NCBI GenBank assembly: GCA_032209605.1
Contig: JASFXZ010000027.1
Span: 9,443,372-9,507,371, forward strand
Length of the DNA stretch: 64,000 nt
DNA from: Mactromeris polynyma
Lineage: Eukaryota; Mollusca; Bivalvia; Venerida; Mactridae
Direction of reading: 5' to 3'
In this document: positions 49,001 through 59,603 of the stretch, piece after piece
Layout of the letters: every line of letters starts with the position of its first letter
Position numbering within the stretch: the stretch's first letter is position 1
Translations under genes and position numbers: made by a program
Notes under the pieces: model-generated
The model's database searches: none
Seen by the model: the letters and a program-made list of their open reading frames with translations, nothing else
Told to the model about the DNA's origin: nothing

Positions 49001-50423
49001 CAAGGATTGGTCCTGAAAGTTCATGCACCTGTTTGCAGTCAGTCTAATATCACTATAACTTTGTTGATATTCACTCTAAATAAATAAATTGTTTCATGAT
49101 TTAAATATCATTAGCCTTATTTTAAATCCCTCCTATATCAACCCGTGCCATATGACTGTATTACAGAATGGGATTTTAATTCTTATCATTGTTATGATGT
49201 ATCACTTGGTCAGATTTCTCCATACACTATAACCAATATACATGTATACATGTACTGGCTATATATTGCAATTTACTTTATAGATTTGCGTGACTGTTTC
49301 GAGGAAAATAGCTACAAGATTGTACATGGTTCTGTGATTGGAAATGCACAACAGATCGTGTCCATGTTACCGACTGATGATAACAGGTTCTTCATGTTTT
49401 CTATTACATACATACTTCAGTTTCATTAAACAAAAGCTTGCTGTATTAAGGATCATCATTATTTACTCATAATAAATACACCTGTTAACAGTTTCAACAA
49501 GTTGTACAAGGTATGTATATCAGAAGCATGTCGAGTGAAACAAAGAGTTACCTAACCTGAAGTGCGAGTAAAGCTGATGTGCTATGCTAAACATTTATAG
49601 AAAATGCTGTTTTTTAAACTGTCTGTTTAACATTGATACTTATTCGATTTTCTAATACAATAGACCTTTGGAAAGTTTAGAATCTAAATTTTCAAAAAAT
49701 AAACAAATATATTTGATGTAACCAAGCTTGGAATCAATTGTTAAACTTGACCACACATATTGGGAATTTTGCCTACAAGTTATAAGATGAGATAAGCAGT
49801 CATGCAAAAAAATGATAAAAATGGGGGAAGTGAAGTTCCTTTTAAAACTGTTAATTGCTGTATTTATAGATGTATTACTTCATTGATGGAGATTGATTGT
49901 TGTGAAAGAGAATAATGAAACAAGATATTAAACAATCCATTAGAATGAGTTAGTTCTCATTACTGTGATATTTATGTATATATGTAAGGTTTTTCAGTTT
50001 TTTGCGTCCACCAAGTCGGGGGTGGAAACTTAGGTTTACAATCTGTTTGTCTATCCAACTTAAGCTTGTGTCGCACATATCTCAAAAATTATTTGACTGA
50101 AAATAATCATTACATGATATTGTGCTCTTGTGTTTGTTCAATTGGATTTATCAGTAAGAGCAGAGTTATTCCCCTTGACTGAATGAAGTAGGGGCACATG
50201 TGTCTTATGGACACATTTCCAGTACTTATGCCCTGACATAATTTATATTTTATACTATAACAAGTTATTTTCCAAACCTCATCTGTATAATTTATCACAT
50301 TTTATGTCACTCATTTTTCAAACCTTAACTTGTTTCAGCTCTTTGAAGAGATCATGTGATACAATGGATGATCATCATGTGACCAAGTCACTGAGAACGG
50401 ATTCTGCTTTAACTGATGTATGA
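37073..50423 (+). CDS. CTCF: CTCF-family multi-zinc-finger DNA-binding protein
   Basis: Fourteen coding exons: 37073-37247, 38005-38181, 40181-40291, 40689-40847, 41015-41202, 42289-42433, 42699-42990, 43487-43678, 44092-44336, 44669-45424, 46061-46150, 47510-47722, 49284-49386 and 50339-50423; 2931 nt, 976 aa. The N-terminal 350 residues are polar and low in complexity. YDF at 358-360 matches the position and context of the cohesin-binding motif of CTCF. Ten C2H2 fingers span 406-682. Fingers 2-5 carry CTCF hallmarks in order: [48 protein letters not shown]; finger 6 has CHA.FTQS and finger 10 FRQK.LL..H. Elsewhere the fingers are much changed, and the eleventh is decayed (CKAC kept, second histidine pair lost). 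Expected role: sequence-specific chromatin insulator or loop anchor. It may be the species' CTCF or a CTCFL/BORIS-like duplicate; its divergence favours a duplicate. Confidence 0.92.
38402..38520. mobile_element. Partial hAT-like MITE
   Basis: GGGCTCTAGAAATCCACTAG, then CCCAATGTCCCGGACAAG, matches the left end and body of the element at 30539-30813. The right end is missing. Within intron 2 of the CTCF-like gene. Confidence 0.55.
38847..39516 (-). mobile_element. Mariner deletion derivative, 670 bp
   Basis: Terminal inverted repeats of about 28 bp (left CAAGGGTTGTCCGGAAAGTT then CGTAGACA; right mirror with CAGGACAACCCTCG) are bounded by TA (38845-38846, 39517-39518). On the minus strand near 39150-39095 the frame [20 protein letters not shown] followed by a stop is the typical C-terminus of a mariner transposase. 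The rest of the gene is deleted, so the copy is non-autonomous. Confidence 0.8.
39535..39712. mobile_element. Best-preserved CAGTAAAACCTC MITE
   Basis: CAGTAAAACCTCACTTAAAT at the left and TATTGAGGTTTTACTG at the right form clear inverted ends. The body consists of alternating CCTCAATAATAAGACCA and its complement. It is the clearest reference copy for those at 11951, 15912, 18396 and 30396. Confidence 0.7.
41512..42181. mobile_element. hAT-superfamily non-autonomous element, 670 bp
   Basis: Ends TAGGGATGG and TGACATCCCTA are inverted. They are flanked by a perfect 8-bp target duplication AAATTAAT (41504-41511 and 42182-42189), diagnostic of hAT. Subterminal regions contain repeated AACCGGTTAA/CCGGTTAACCG palindromes, likely transposase-binding motifs. 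No transposase frame was recognised. It lies in the intron between 41202 and 42289 of the CTCF-like gene. Confidence 0.85.
46367..46760. mobile_element. Second copy of the 26243-26738 element, one end lost
   Basis: The interior (GAACGCCACATACATAAGAC, then CAGACCTCC..GAAAAC) and the right inverted end (ACTGTCAGTAAAAATACTTG, then GGGTTTAAA) align with the SLC7-intron copy, but the left inverted end is absent. A G-run of about 12 interrupts it near 46541. In an intron of the CTCF-like gene. Confidence 0.75.
47765..47850 (+). mobile_element. Possible degraded tRNA-like SINE head
   Basis: TAGTGGTCCATTTGGTAGGC resembles an A box and GTCATTTGTTCAAATCTTG a decayed B box at roughly correct spacing. 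Weak. Confidence 0.3.
48182..48660. repeat. 52-bp minisatellite with a hairpin in each unit
   Basis: About nine near-identical units (TATTACACAAACCATATTCA, then GCATGCCTCAATAGTGATTG, then CTGAATACTTTG). Each unit carries ATTCAGCA and TGCTGAAT 15 bp apart, able to form an 8-bp stem. It lies in the intron between 47722 and 49284 of the CTCF-like gene. It is unrelated in sequence to the other 52-bp array at 7441. Confidence 0.96.
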
Positions 50424-51710
50424 TGGACACTTCCTTATATATGAAAATGCTTGCAAACCTATCTCTAGTGTTATACATTTCTCTTGAATAATGATCTGGT
50501 GATTCAGTGCATGCTTTCATTGAATGTTAAGGCATTGATGCTTGTTTTATCATTTATATAACTTATTACTGGCTTGGATCCCTTTGACAATGTTTCTGTG
50601 ACGGACATTTTTACTACATAAATTTGCTTTTCATTGTTGAATCCTTTGAACATTTTCTTAATCTTTGACTTGTCTGGTAAACATTCATTTATTCTGGTAA
50701 AGTTTTGGTAATGTTACAATATACAAAGTGCACAATATGTTCTTAAACAAACACTACCGTGTTAAAATTCATCATATGACGTCGAGCGCAGGAAAACGTC
50801 TCTTTCGACATTATAACGTCAAAAGTATATTTTTTCCTTAGTCACATTGCGCATCTGCTGTACTTTATGAGGGCTGATCCACAGGTCATTGGACACTGAT
50901 GATAACACTTAAAACAGAAAATATATTGAAAATTAAGCCTAAACATTTATTGATGATCATTTTTCGGCATGCTTGTTTTTCAAGCAATTGCATTGTATGT
51001 GTTCTATCTAATTATACGATTTTGTTGAGTTATTGACTTACTGTCTACAACTTTTTTTAGTTTTTACCAAGTATTAATGTACATCTTATTGTTACTGACT
51101 TTGATATGTAACCAATGCATGCATATGTGTTAATGCATTTTTGATGCGGTGTGAGATGTTTGTGTAAATCATGTGTTCTTTCATGCTTAGCTTATGTATT
51201 GTATACATGTGTTGTTAAATGTATGTGCTACCATTATGTCTAAGTAGGTATTGTGTGAGGCATAATACAGTCGAAACCTGTTTTGACGACATTATTTTGA
51301 AAAATATTGCCGTATCTGAATGTCGACATATCAGATTCCTAAAGCACTGGCCCTTCTCTGGATTGCTTGACATGTACAATATATAGCGACAGAAATCGGG
51401 ACTTTACAAATATGACGACTGAACCAGAATGTCTATGTATACCGATGTTGACACAATGAGTGTTGTTTATACAGGCGTAAAGACTTATATTGTAATGCAA
51501 ACATGTAGTATGTAGTAGGATCTTTTCGGTATGCTGAGACTAATGATGCTTGACAAAGTAACGCATAAAGCATGTGTATGAACTTAATTGTCAAATCACA
51601 CAAAGACATTTATCTGTGTGTAAATGTTAAACATCATTTTGTCAAATTGTTAGTTACATAGAGGCTTAAAGATATTTTATTCTATGTTTCTACTATGGAT
51701 TTCAAGTGAA

Positions 51711-51972
51711 GTTCTGGCAAGGTTGATGGTCATGAGTAAGTTCTGGCACGGTTGATGGTCATGAGTAAGTTTTGGCACGGTTGATGGTCATGAGTAAGTT
51801 TTGGCACGGTTGATGGTCATGAGTAAGTTTTGGCACGGTTGATGGTCATGAGTAAGTTCTGGCACGGTTGATGGTCATGAGTAAGTTTTGGCACGGTTGA
51901 TGGTCATGAGTAAGTTCTGGCACGGTTGATGGTCATGAGTAAGTTTTGGCAAGGTTGATGGTCATGAGTAAG
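51711..51972. repeat. 29-bp minisatellite, nine units
   Basis: Units TTCTGGCACGGTTGATGGTC plus ATGAGTAAG, with TTCT/TTTT and CAC/CAA variants. It lies between the stop codon of the CTCF-like gene and its probable polyadenylation signal, so it is probably transcribed in the 3' UTR. Confidence 0.95.
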
Positions 51973-52057
51973 CTATAATGTCTTTCAGTTATACTGCTTC
52001 GAATATATTGTAGTTGTTGTTTTAATGCATTATTTGATTTTGATTGAAACTGTTTAA

Positions 52058-52067
52058 AATAAATAAA
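52058..52067 (+). other. Probable polyadenylation signal of the CTCF-like gene
   Basis: Overlapping AATAAATAAA hexamers occur 1.6 kb after the stop, followed by a T/G-rich stretch (ATGATGTTTCGTTG). No stronger candidate was noted between, but a shorter 3' UTR cannot be excluded. Confidence 0.45.
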
Positions 52068-52352
52068 TGAAAAAATAATGATGTTTCGTTGATCTTTTAC
52101 AACGTAGGATATTTTTCCTTATAATCTGGGCCCAGTAAATGGAAAATTGTTTATTTCCCAATCTTAACCTGAAAAATTTATAAAATTGTCAAGAGCTTAA
52201 AATGGAAAATCCATTTGTTTGAAAAAAGTGCTACCTAAATTATGTCCAATGTTGACAGTTTTGAGGCTAATTTTCCCAATCACACCAGACACGGGGGCCC
52301 ATAATGTTAAAACACGACACCTAACTGCGCAAGTGTAAAGAAATAATTTGTA

Positions 52353-52511
52353 CAGTCGAGCCTCTTATTCGACAACCTATCCGAATACTCTGCATTATCA
52401 GGTCTGATGTATCTTTTAGGCACATCAACGTGAAATGGGCTATTTGAAACCATGTACTATTCAAACCGTTAAATTTCAGACCCGATGAATTCGAATGAAC
52501 GAGGTCCGACT
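52353..52511. mobile_element. Pogo-like MITE with TTCGA-rich body
   Basis: Begins TA-CAGTCGAGCCTCTTATTC and ends GAATGAACGAGGTCCGACTA, imperfect inverted ends. Related to the ends at 10769 and 18055. Confidence 0.55.
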
Positions 52512-52629
52512 ATACTTTCAGTATTTTCACTGAAGTATCGTGAGACATTTAGCTTAGTTTTGACCATCTTGCCCCCACTAATGCGCGTATCGTTATCATT
52601 AATGTTGCTGTAACTGATCTCCAGTGCAG

Positions 52630-54002
52630 TTGTCTCTCTTTACCAAGTACCACTAGGGGAGATAATGGCTGTGAGGAGACAGCTACTAGAGGAGATAATG
52701 GCTGTGAGGAGACAGCTACTAGAGGAGATAATGGCTGTGAGGAGACAGCTACTAGAGGAGATAATGGCTGTGAGGAGACAGTTGTCTCTCTTTACCAAGT
52801 ACCACTAGGGGAGATAATGGCTGTGAGGAGACAGTTGTCTCTCTTTACCAAGTACCACTAGGGGAGATAATGGCTGTGAGGAGACAGTTGTCTCTCTTTA
52901 CCAAGTACCACTAGGGGAGATAATGGCTGTGAGGAGACAGTTGTCTCTCTTTACCAAGTACCACTAGGGGAGATAATGGCTGTGAGGAGACAGTTGTCTC
53001 TCTTTACCAAGTGCTACTAGGGGAGATAATGGCTGTGAGGAGACAGCTACTAGAGGAGATAATGGCTGTGAGGAGACAGTTGTCTCTCTTTACCAAGTAC
53101 CACTAGGGGAGATAATGGCTGTGAGGAGACAGCTACTAGAGGAGATAATGGCTGTGAGGAGACAGTTGTCTCTCTTTACCAAGTGCTACTAGGGGAGATA
53201 ATGGCTGTGAGGAGACAGCTACTAGAGGAGATAATGGCTGTGAGGAGACAGTTGTCTCTCTTTACCAAGTACCACTAGGGGAGATAATGGCTGAGGAGAC
53301 AGCTACTAGAGGAGATAATGGCTGTGAGGAGACAGCTACTAGAGGAGATAATGGCTGTGAGGAGACAGTTGTCTCTCTTTACCAAGTACCACTAGGGGAG
53401 ATAATGGCTGTGAGGAGACAGTTGTCTCTCTTTACCAAGTGCTACTAGGGGAGATAATGGCTGTGAGGAGACAGCTACTAGAGGAGATAATGGCTGTGAG
53501 GAGACAGCTACTAGAGGAGATAATGGCTGTGAGGAGACAGCTACTAGAGGAGATAATGGCTGTGAGGAGACAGCTACTAGAGGAGATAATGGCTGTGAGG
53601 AGACAGCTACTAGAGGAGATAATGGCTGTGAGGAGACAGCTACTAGGGGAGATAATGGCTGTGAGGAGACAGCTACTAGAGGAGATAATGGCTGTGAGGA
53701 GACAGTTGTCTCTCTTTACCAAGTACCACTAGGGGAGATAATGGCTGTGAGGAGACAGTTGTCTCTCTTTACCAAGTACCACTAGGGGAGATAATGGCTG
53801 TGAGGAGACAGTTGTCTCTCTTTACCAAGTGCTACTAGGGGAGATAATGGCTGTGAGGAGACAGCTACTAGAGGAGATAATGGCTGTGAGGAGACAGTTG
53901 TCTCTCTTTACCAAGTACCACTAGGGGAGATAATGGCTGTGAGGAGACAGTTGTCTCTCTTTACCAAGTGCTACTAGGGGAGATAATGGCTGTGAGGAGA
54001 TA
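52630..54002. repeat. Composite 33/53-bp minisatellite
   Basis: The core unit is 33 bp (CTACTAGAGGAGATAATGGC, then TGTGAGGAGACAG). A second unit type, 53 bp, is the same core (CCACTAGGGG variant) preceded by a 20-bp block TTGTCTCTCTTTACCAAGTA. The two types alternate irregularly, with a run of about seven or eight pure 33-bp units near 53445-53690. Open frames on both strands (an 11-residue repeat LLEEIMAVRRQ on plus) come from the 33-bp period. Confidence 0.95.
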
Positions 54003-54125
54003 GCTGCTACTGGCCATTATAATAAAAAAAAGAAGAAATGTTGAGAACAAAATTAAGTGTGAAGTAAATCAGACTTGCCGCTCTCTTGAACCGTTCTTGT
54101 TTTATTCTTTGTAGCTTGTGAACAA

Positions 54126-54340
54126 TAACCTGACCAATTAGCTCTATTGACAGAGTGCTGGGGTCATTAGGGAGATGTGGGTTCGATTCCTTGGATGTGC
54201 AGGTCATTTGATTCTTCACCATTTGGCCATTTGTTCTTGATTCATGTGGGGGAGTTGTCTGCTGCTGGCAGAAGGGAAAGTTAGTACTGGTTGATAATTC
54301 CAGCAAAACTGGTTAAGTCAACCAGGTTTGACGGACAAAA
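54126..54340 (+). mobile_element. tRNA-derived SINE
   Basis: A-box-like TTAGCTCTATTGACAGAGTG and B box GTGGGTTCGATTCC 31 bp later, followed by a SINE-like body ending near AAAACTGGTTAAGTCAACCAG. No poly-A tail is obvious. Confidence 0.65.
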
Positions 54341-55283
54341 TGTTGAATAACAGTGTTGAACACATTGAATGTATACAACATATGAACTAAACTCTCACAG
54401 TGAAAGGTGTGAATGACTTGAATTCCATTTCAACAACTGTCCCACTTGTTCAAAAGTTTGTCTTAAAGGAAGGTACGTCATATAATATGAATAGAGCACC
54501 GGTCCCCCATTCCAACGCTCTGAGATACTCCTAACAGCCCTCCAGATCCCTGTATTAGTTGCAAACTCTGGCTAAAACATAGAAGAAGTCAATGAAATTG
54601 ATGAATATCAGTTGTAAAAAGTTAATTCAATATAAATCCAAATGGAAATGGTCAAAACTTAATTTTGAAGACTTCTATGAAGCTTAGTGAATGCCCTACA
54701 AAACAGAATACAAGGTTGCTTGTTTACCTCAAACTTTCCCTTATTTCTTCGTTGATGTTGCTTCATTTTAAATGTTTGACTGTTCTTTATGTAGTCTTGA
54801 TTATTGGTGTTTTGATAGTAAGTTCAATTTAGTAAACAATTCTTGGAAAACTGTTTCATATTAAGGAGAATGCATTTCTAAAATCTAGGATATTATATTT
54901 GTCAAATGTTATAAGTTGTACAATACATTACTATATTACATGCAGAAAGGCTCAGTAAAATTCATTTTCTGAAAAGTTTTATTAGAAAAATCGATGAAAA
55001 TATTCAATAAAGATTTAATTTCCTTTTATTGGCTACCAGGGGAAACAATTCAGTAAAGTATATTTTCCAAATAAGAGGGACAACTCTTCTGTGCATGTCA
55101 ATTAAATTTGCTATGAATATAAAACCTTGTACTAGACAAGCAGATCTGCGTCTGTGACCTAACAGGTAATAATTCACAGTGTAGCATTATGATAAGATAG
55201 ACAAACCAGGACGCTACATTTAATTAATCACATCAAAATATCAATTCTATCACGGTATAGTACTCCAACAATAACACGTTATC
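54341..55283. other. No gene or element recognised
   Basis: AT-rich sequence with short, unsupported frames only. Confidence 0.3.
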
Positions 55284-55589
55284 ATACGAAAGCCTGGTGG
55301 TGACATTTCGGCTTCAAGAATTTCTCAAATTCTACTTCACGAATTCACGATTTCAATTACACAAATTCACGTTTTCATCTTCACGAATTCAAGATTTCAA
55401 CTGTATCAACTCATGGTCGTGAAGTTCAAATCGTGAAGTTCAAATTGTGAATTCATGAAGTTGAATAAGTGAATTCGTGAAGCTGAAATCATGAATCCGT
55501 GAAATTGAAATCTGGAAGTGCAAATTGTGAATTCATGAGTTGAAATCGCGAATTATTGAAGCTGAAATATCAGCACCAGACTTTCGTAT
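55284..55589. mobile_element. 306-bp palindromic element with internal subrepeats
   Basis: The ends ATACGAAAGCCTGGTGGTGA and TCAGCACCAGACTTTCGTAT are inverted. TATC flanks both sides (55280-55283, 55590-55593), a likely target duplication. The whole interior folds: the left arm repeats TTCACGAATTC..GATTTCAA, the right arm GAATTCGTGAAG.TGAAATC, at roughly 20-bp spacing. Confidence 0.75.
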
Positions 55590-55593
55590 TATC

Positions 55594-56290
55594 GGGATTA
55601 TAGATAGATTATAGATAGATTTTAGATGAGTCAATACAAAATCTATAGGATGTGCGAATTATCTTTTAATGGTGTGCATGTTTTCTTAAAACCAAGTACT
55701 TGTATGATAGGACGCCATCAGGTCAGACCGTCAATAAAAAGATAAGATAAATACTGGCAACACATGTTTCGTTATTGTATTGATGTAAACGATTTAGTGT
55801 GTTCCAGATTTTAGTAAAGCCTTTGATTTCGGAGAAAGGAAGGAGCAGTTGTGATATTAATTGGGATCAGAGGTAAATTGTTTACTACCATTAACGTATT
55901 CTAATATAAAAAGTGGTGTCAAATATAATAACATGCTTAGTGTTGAGGGCATGATAACTCGCGAAATTAAAATCTAGACAATACTTACATCGCGAAATAT
56001 AGTTTTGGTCCGAAGTCGCGAAAATTGACAATCGTGAAAAAAACGTCATACGTTATAACTAGGATATATACCAGTCAGTGAAATGATGCACATGTTGTAG
56101 ATGTATGTAGCGTGAACAGACCGAGGTCATGCCATCTCATTAGATAGTTTTATATTGTTTGATGGTGTCACTGGAAATGGAAGAAAAAATGCTTGTACGA
56201 GTATAATGTACAAAATATCCTTTCTTAATATCCTACTATGGTACCTAGACATATTTGTTGAAGATTTGGAGTTACAAATGTATATTTACA
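55594..56290. other. No gene or element recognised
   Basis: AT-rich, non-repetitive sequence. Confidence 0.3.
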
Positions 56291-57696
56291 ATCTGATATT
56301 GAGTCAGGAATCTTAATTGGCGATGTTGTTCTTCTTTTGTTACTTTAATACCTTTAATGATCTAAAAACTTATTGTGATAAGTGGGGATTAAAGGTAAAT
56401 GTTGAAAAAACTAAAATCATGGTTTTTAGAAGACGTGGCGGACTTTCGGCGGGTGAATCATGGGTATATGATAATAATCCTATAGAAGTAACAAACGATT
56501 TTAACTACCTCGGAACTGTTTTTAATTATACTGGCTTTTTTTCATTAAATCAAGAATATCATGCAGGCAAAGCGGTAAAAGCCCTTAATGTTTTATTATC
56601 AAATTGTAAAAAACTCCCATTAAAACCTAAGTTATCATGTCAGCTGTTTGATTCATTTGTTGGTTCTATACTTGGATACGCCAGCGAGGTATGGGGAAAC
56701 TGTAAATCTAAAACAATAGAACGAATACACCTCAAGTTGTGCAAACGTATTTTAAATGTTAAACCTAATACAAGTACTAATGGAATATATGGCGAACTTG
56801 GCCGTTACCCATTGTATATAACGCGTTATGTCAAAATAATAAAGTACTGGTGTATTATCTACTGAAAATATCTTACTCAGAAAGGTTTACGAAAATGGAA
56901 TTGCAGAATGTAATAAGGGTAAACCCAACTGGGTATATAATGTAAAAAACTTGCAATGCTCATATGGTTTTTGCTGATGTATTTGACAGCGCATATTTAT
57001 ATTAATCTGAATTAAAATCTTTCAAACATATTCAAACTACGCGTCGTTGACGTTTTTATCCAGGAATGGTCTGGTAGTATAATACAAAGTCCTTCATTAG
57101 ATGTGTATAACAATTTTAAACAGAAATTTGAATACGAAGATTATCTTGATCTTGTTTCTCACGATTTACGCCCTTATTTTTCAAAACTTAGATCACTTAC
57201 GTATTTCAACTGGACGATATGGGAGAAATAGGATAGACAGAAATTTACGTCTTATGACATTGAGGACTGTTTTCATTTATATGTTTATGCACATCTTTTA
57301 ACGATTTACGTCGAAAATATATCCTTAAATACTATTGTAAAAAGCCGTCAACGTACAAATATCTTGATTTGCTCAAATGTAAAAACAAAGTCACGATATG
57401 TAACGTAGCTAAGTTTATAAAAGGTGCTTTAAAAAAAAGATCTTTAACATTACCATTATTCGATTGTCACCTTCAAACAATATTTGCCGTTTTTTCATAT
57501 TTTCTCTTTTCTCCTTAATAACATCATATGATTTGTTTGTCCTCTAAAACTTGTTGTAATCCCCCTATTTTCTTTTTCTCTTCCGTTCGTTTCATGTTCT
57601 CATGTGATGTATTGTATTTTTTTTTTTTTTGTATGGGTTTTATGACGATGTACCATGTACAAGTCAAAACAAATAAAAAATGTTCTGTTCTGTTCT
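56290..57696 (+). mobile_element. 5'-truncated non-LTR retrotransposon
   Basis: An open stretch (56317-56865) encodes the thumb and downstream region of a non-LTR reverse transcriptase: DLKTYCDKWGLKVNVEKTKI, MVFRRRG, then DFNYLGTVF and YASEVWG, blocks typical of jockey/CR1-like elements. The catalytic YxDD region upstream is lost. The coding sequence continues in broken frames beyond 56866. The 3' end is TAAAAAATGTTCTGTTCTGT, a short (TTCTG)n tail as many LINEs carry. It is immobile and degraded. Confidence 0.8.
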
Positions 57697-57856
57697 TAAA
57701 ATGTATAAAACGGGTATACGCGGTAAAATATTGATCGTTGTACGAGATATGAGTAGTAAAGGGGTCTTTTTGGTTGTAAACAAACGGGCGCCATTTTGTT
57801 GACCTAGTTACTATTTATAGTAACTCATTTGCATATAAGCGATATTGACTAAACGA

Positions 57857-58145
57857 CCCTAAGGTATATATACGCTCATCTTAATATGGCTTCAACAACA
57901 GTTATATAACCTCTATCGATAATTTTAATGACATCGGGTTCATCGGTCCTATATAATCTCGTACGCCCATTTTAATGCGTCTGGCTTCAACAACAGTTAT
58001 ATAACGTATATCGATAATTTTAAAGACATCGGGTTCATCGGCCCTAAGGTATATATACGCTCATCTTAATATCGCTTCAACAACAGTTATATAACCTCTA
58101 TCGATAATTTTAATGACATCGGGTTCATCGGCCCTATATAATTTC
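57857..58145. repeat. Three direct repeats of about 75-105 bp
   Basis: Copies at 57857-57957, 57970-58041 and 58042-58145 share GGCTTCAACAACAGTTATAT, then AAC..TATCGATAATTTTAA, then GACATCGGGTTCATCGG. Copies 1 and 3 add CCTAAGGTATATATACGCTC at the left and CCTATATAAT at the right. They lie between the LINE tail and the virus-like island. Confidence 0.85.
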
Positions 58146-58975
58146 TCAAACGTGTCTTTTTAATTAACCAATCAAAACGTTTGATCAATTCGTTCTCGAA
58201 AAAAGATGGAAGTTAGTATCGGTATACTGGGGTATACCAAGGCTCTAACTCGCAAAGTCAGGGTCGTATGTAATAAAGAAACAAACTTTCCTATAAAAAT
58301 TTCCAATACATGTTTAGTTGTTAACATAATTTGTAACACCGTACATGAAGTAAATTAAGTTAGCAAAAATTCCGCAAATATGATTAATATCCATAGTAAT
58401 CATAATACCATTCATTCTTCTTAGTTTAAAGCTCGTAACGCAAGTGAACAAATGTATTTTTTGTCGTTGTTGTTTCCCAAGTGCAGACATTAAAATTGAG
58501 TATAATTTATTACGTAATTATTTAATTATCAAAGTTTCAATACTTTTATTTAATTCCATAACCTACCCATTAGAGACAATTTCAAAGAGCGAGACAGATC
58601 ACTATCCGAATGATAGACAAATTACACCGCAGTACACGTTCAATCATATTAATATAATCGCATTCAATACACCTTTGCAAATATGTTAACGATGTTAAAT
58701 AAGTATTTCTCTGATAATGACACAACCAATATCAGTCTTTGCGTAATGGAACCCAACGTAGATCCTTAGGGCTCTCCAATTAAGTAGCTAAAAACCAGTC
58801 CAATGTCCTATTCAATATAATTATACCTTAATTAACCGACTGGACAAAATCTCTCGGGGTCTACGATCAGGTAAGAATTTATTTCTCCGTTCAACTTGGA
58901 TTTATAAAATATCGGTAAAACGTCCCTAAATCCTAAATCTAACCTCTGAAAACGTTCACTCGTCTATAACAAAAG

Positions 58976-59244
58976 GTGGGATGGGATGTGCAGTTAAGGC
59001 GTATAGATGTATCAACCATATCCGCCTCGTTCAAAGTAGACGGACCTATAAACTTACCACAGATTGTGAGATACTATCGAGGGAGTTACGAACCGGAACT
59101 ATTTCAAGCCGACATGTTTACTAGAGACACTGTACATTTTACGTGTTTTTTTATTCCGGTAGTGTGCTTATGACAGGGTTAAAAACCGAGAAACAATTGT
59201 ATGATGTGTGTATACCAGTACTTATCGAACTACCACTATTGTAA
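58976..59244 (+). pseudogene. TBP-like protein, C-terminal repeat, frameshifted
   Basis: The translation contains RRIDVSTISASFKVDG, then SYEPELF, and in the next frame YSGSVLMTGLKTEKQLYD, ending at a TAA. These match, in order and spacing, the second repeat of TATA-box-binding protein, where SYEPELF and an SGxxxxTGxK strand are signature segments. A frameshift falls at a run of seven T (59146-59152). The first TBP repeat is not clearly visible upstream; traces may exist near 58620-58770 in broken frames. This is a decayed gene or a single-repeat relic. It lies tail to tail with the packaging-ATPase pseudogene on the other strand, suggesting both came from one large DNA element, which is inference. 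Confidence 0.7.
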
Positions 59245-59532
59245 AGAACTTAGGGGAACCGCCCTTATCCCCGGAGTACTGTATTGAGCGGGGTTGATAA
59301 AATATATAACTGTACTTTTGTGTTCTATTCGTTGAGTATAATTATTTTTACATTTGAGTAAAAGAAAACAAAGAAATGAATACTATGTCTACAATTTTAT
59401 TTTACAAATACACAATAATCACAAAACACGATTCACTAATCGTTCATTGTAGTACACAGAATTAAAATGATTCGTCTCATAATCTCTATGTGACCTCTAT
59501 GAATAGTGTAAAACAAAACTGTATTAAACTGA

Positions 59533-59595
59533 TCACTGTTCTGTTGTAGACGTGGTAAATATATGGCTCCCCTCTATGACGGCCATTATATCCAT
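59533..59595 (-). pseudogene. Short remnant, possible capsid-gene start
   Basis: A minus-strand ATG opens 20 codons (ending SHIFTTSTTEQ) before a stop. A short start with an F-T/V-P/S-TT-D/E pattern recalls the N-termini of capsid-like genes in virus-derived elements, but this is weak and based on position beside the ATPase pseudogene. Confidence 0.25.
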
Positions 59596-59603
59596 TAATT
59601 AAG

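Noticed and set aside
53432..53732. 97-codon frames on both strands with an 11-residue repeat
   Set aside because: A pure run of 33-bp minisatellite units keeps both strands open; the neighbouring 53-bp units break the frame.
58444..58689. 81-codon frame starting MNKCIFCRCC as a zinc-binding gene
   Set aside because: No family resemblance, AT-rich codon use throughout and no conserved second half; at most a degraded piece of the neighbouring island.
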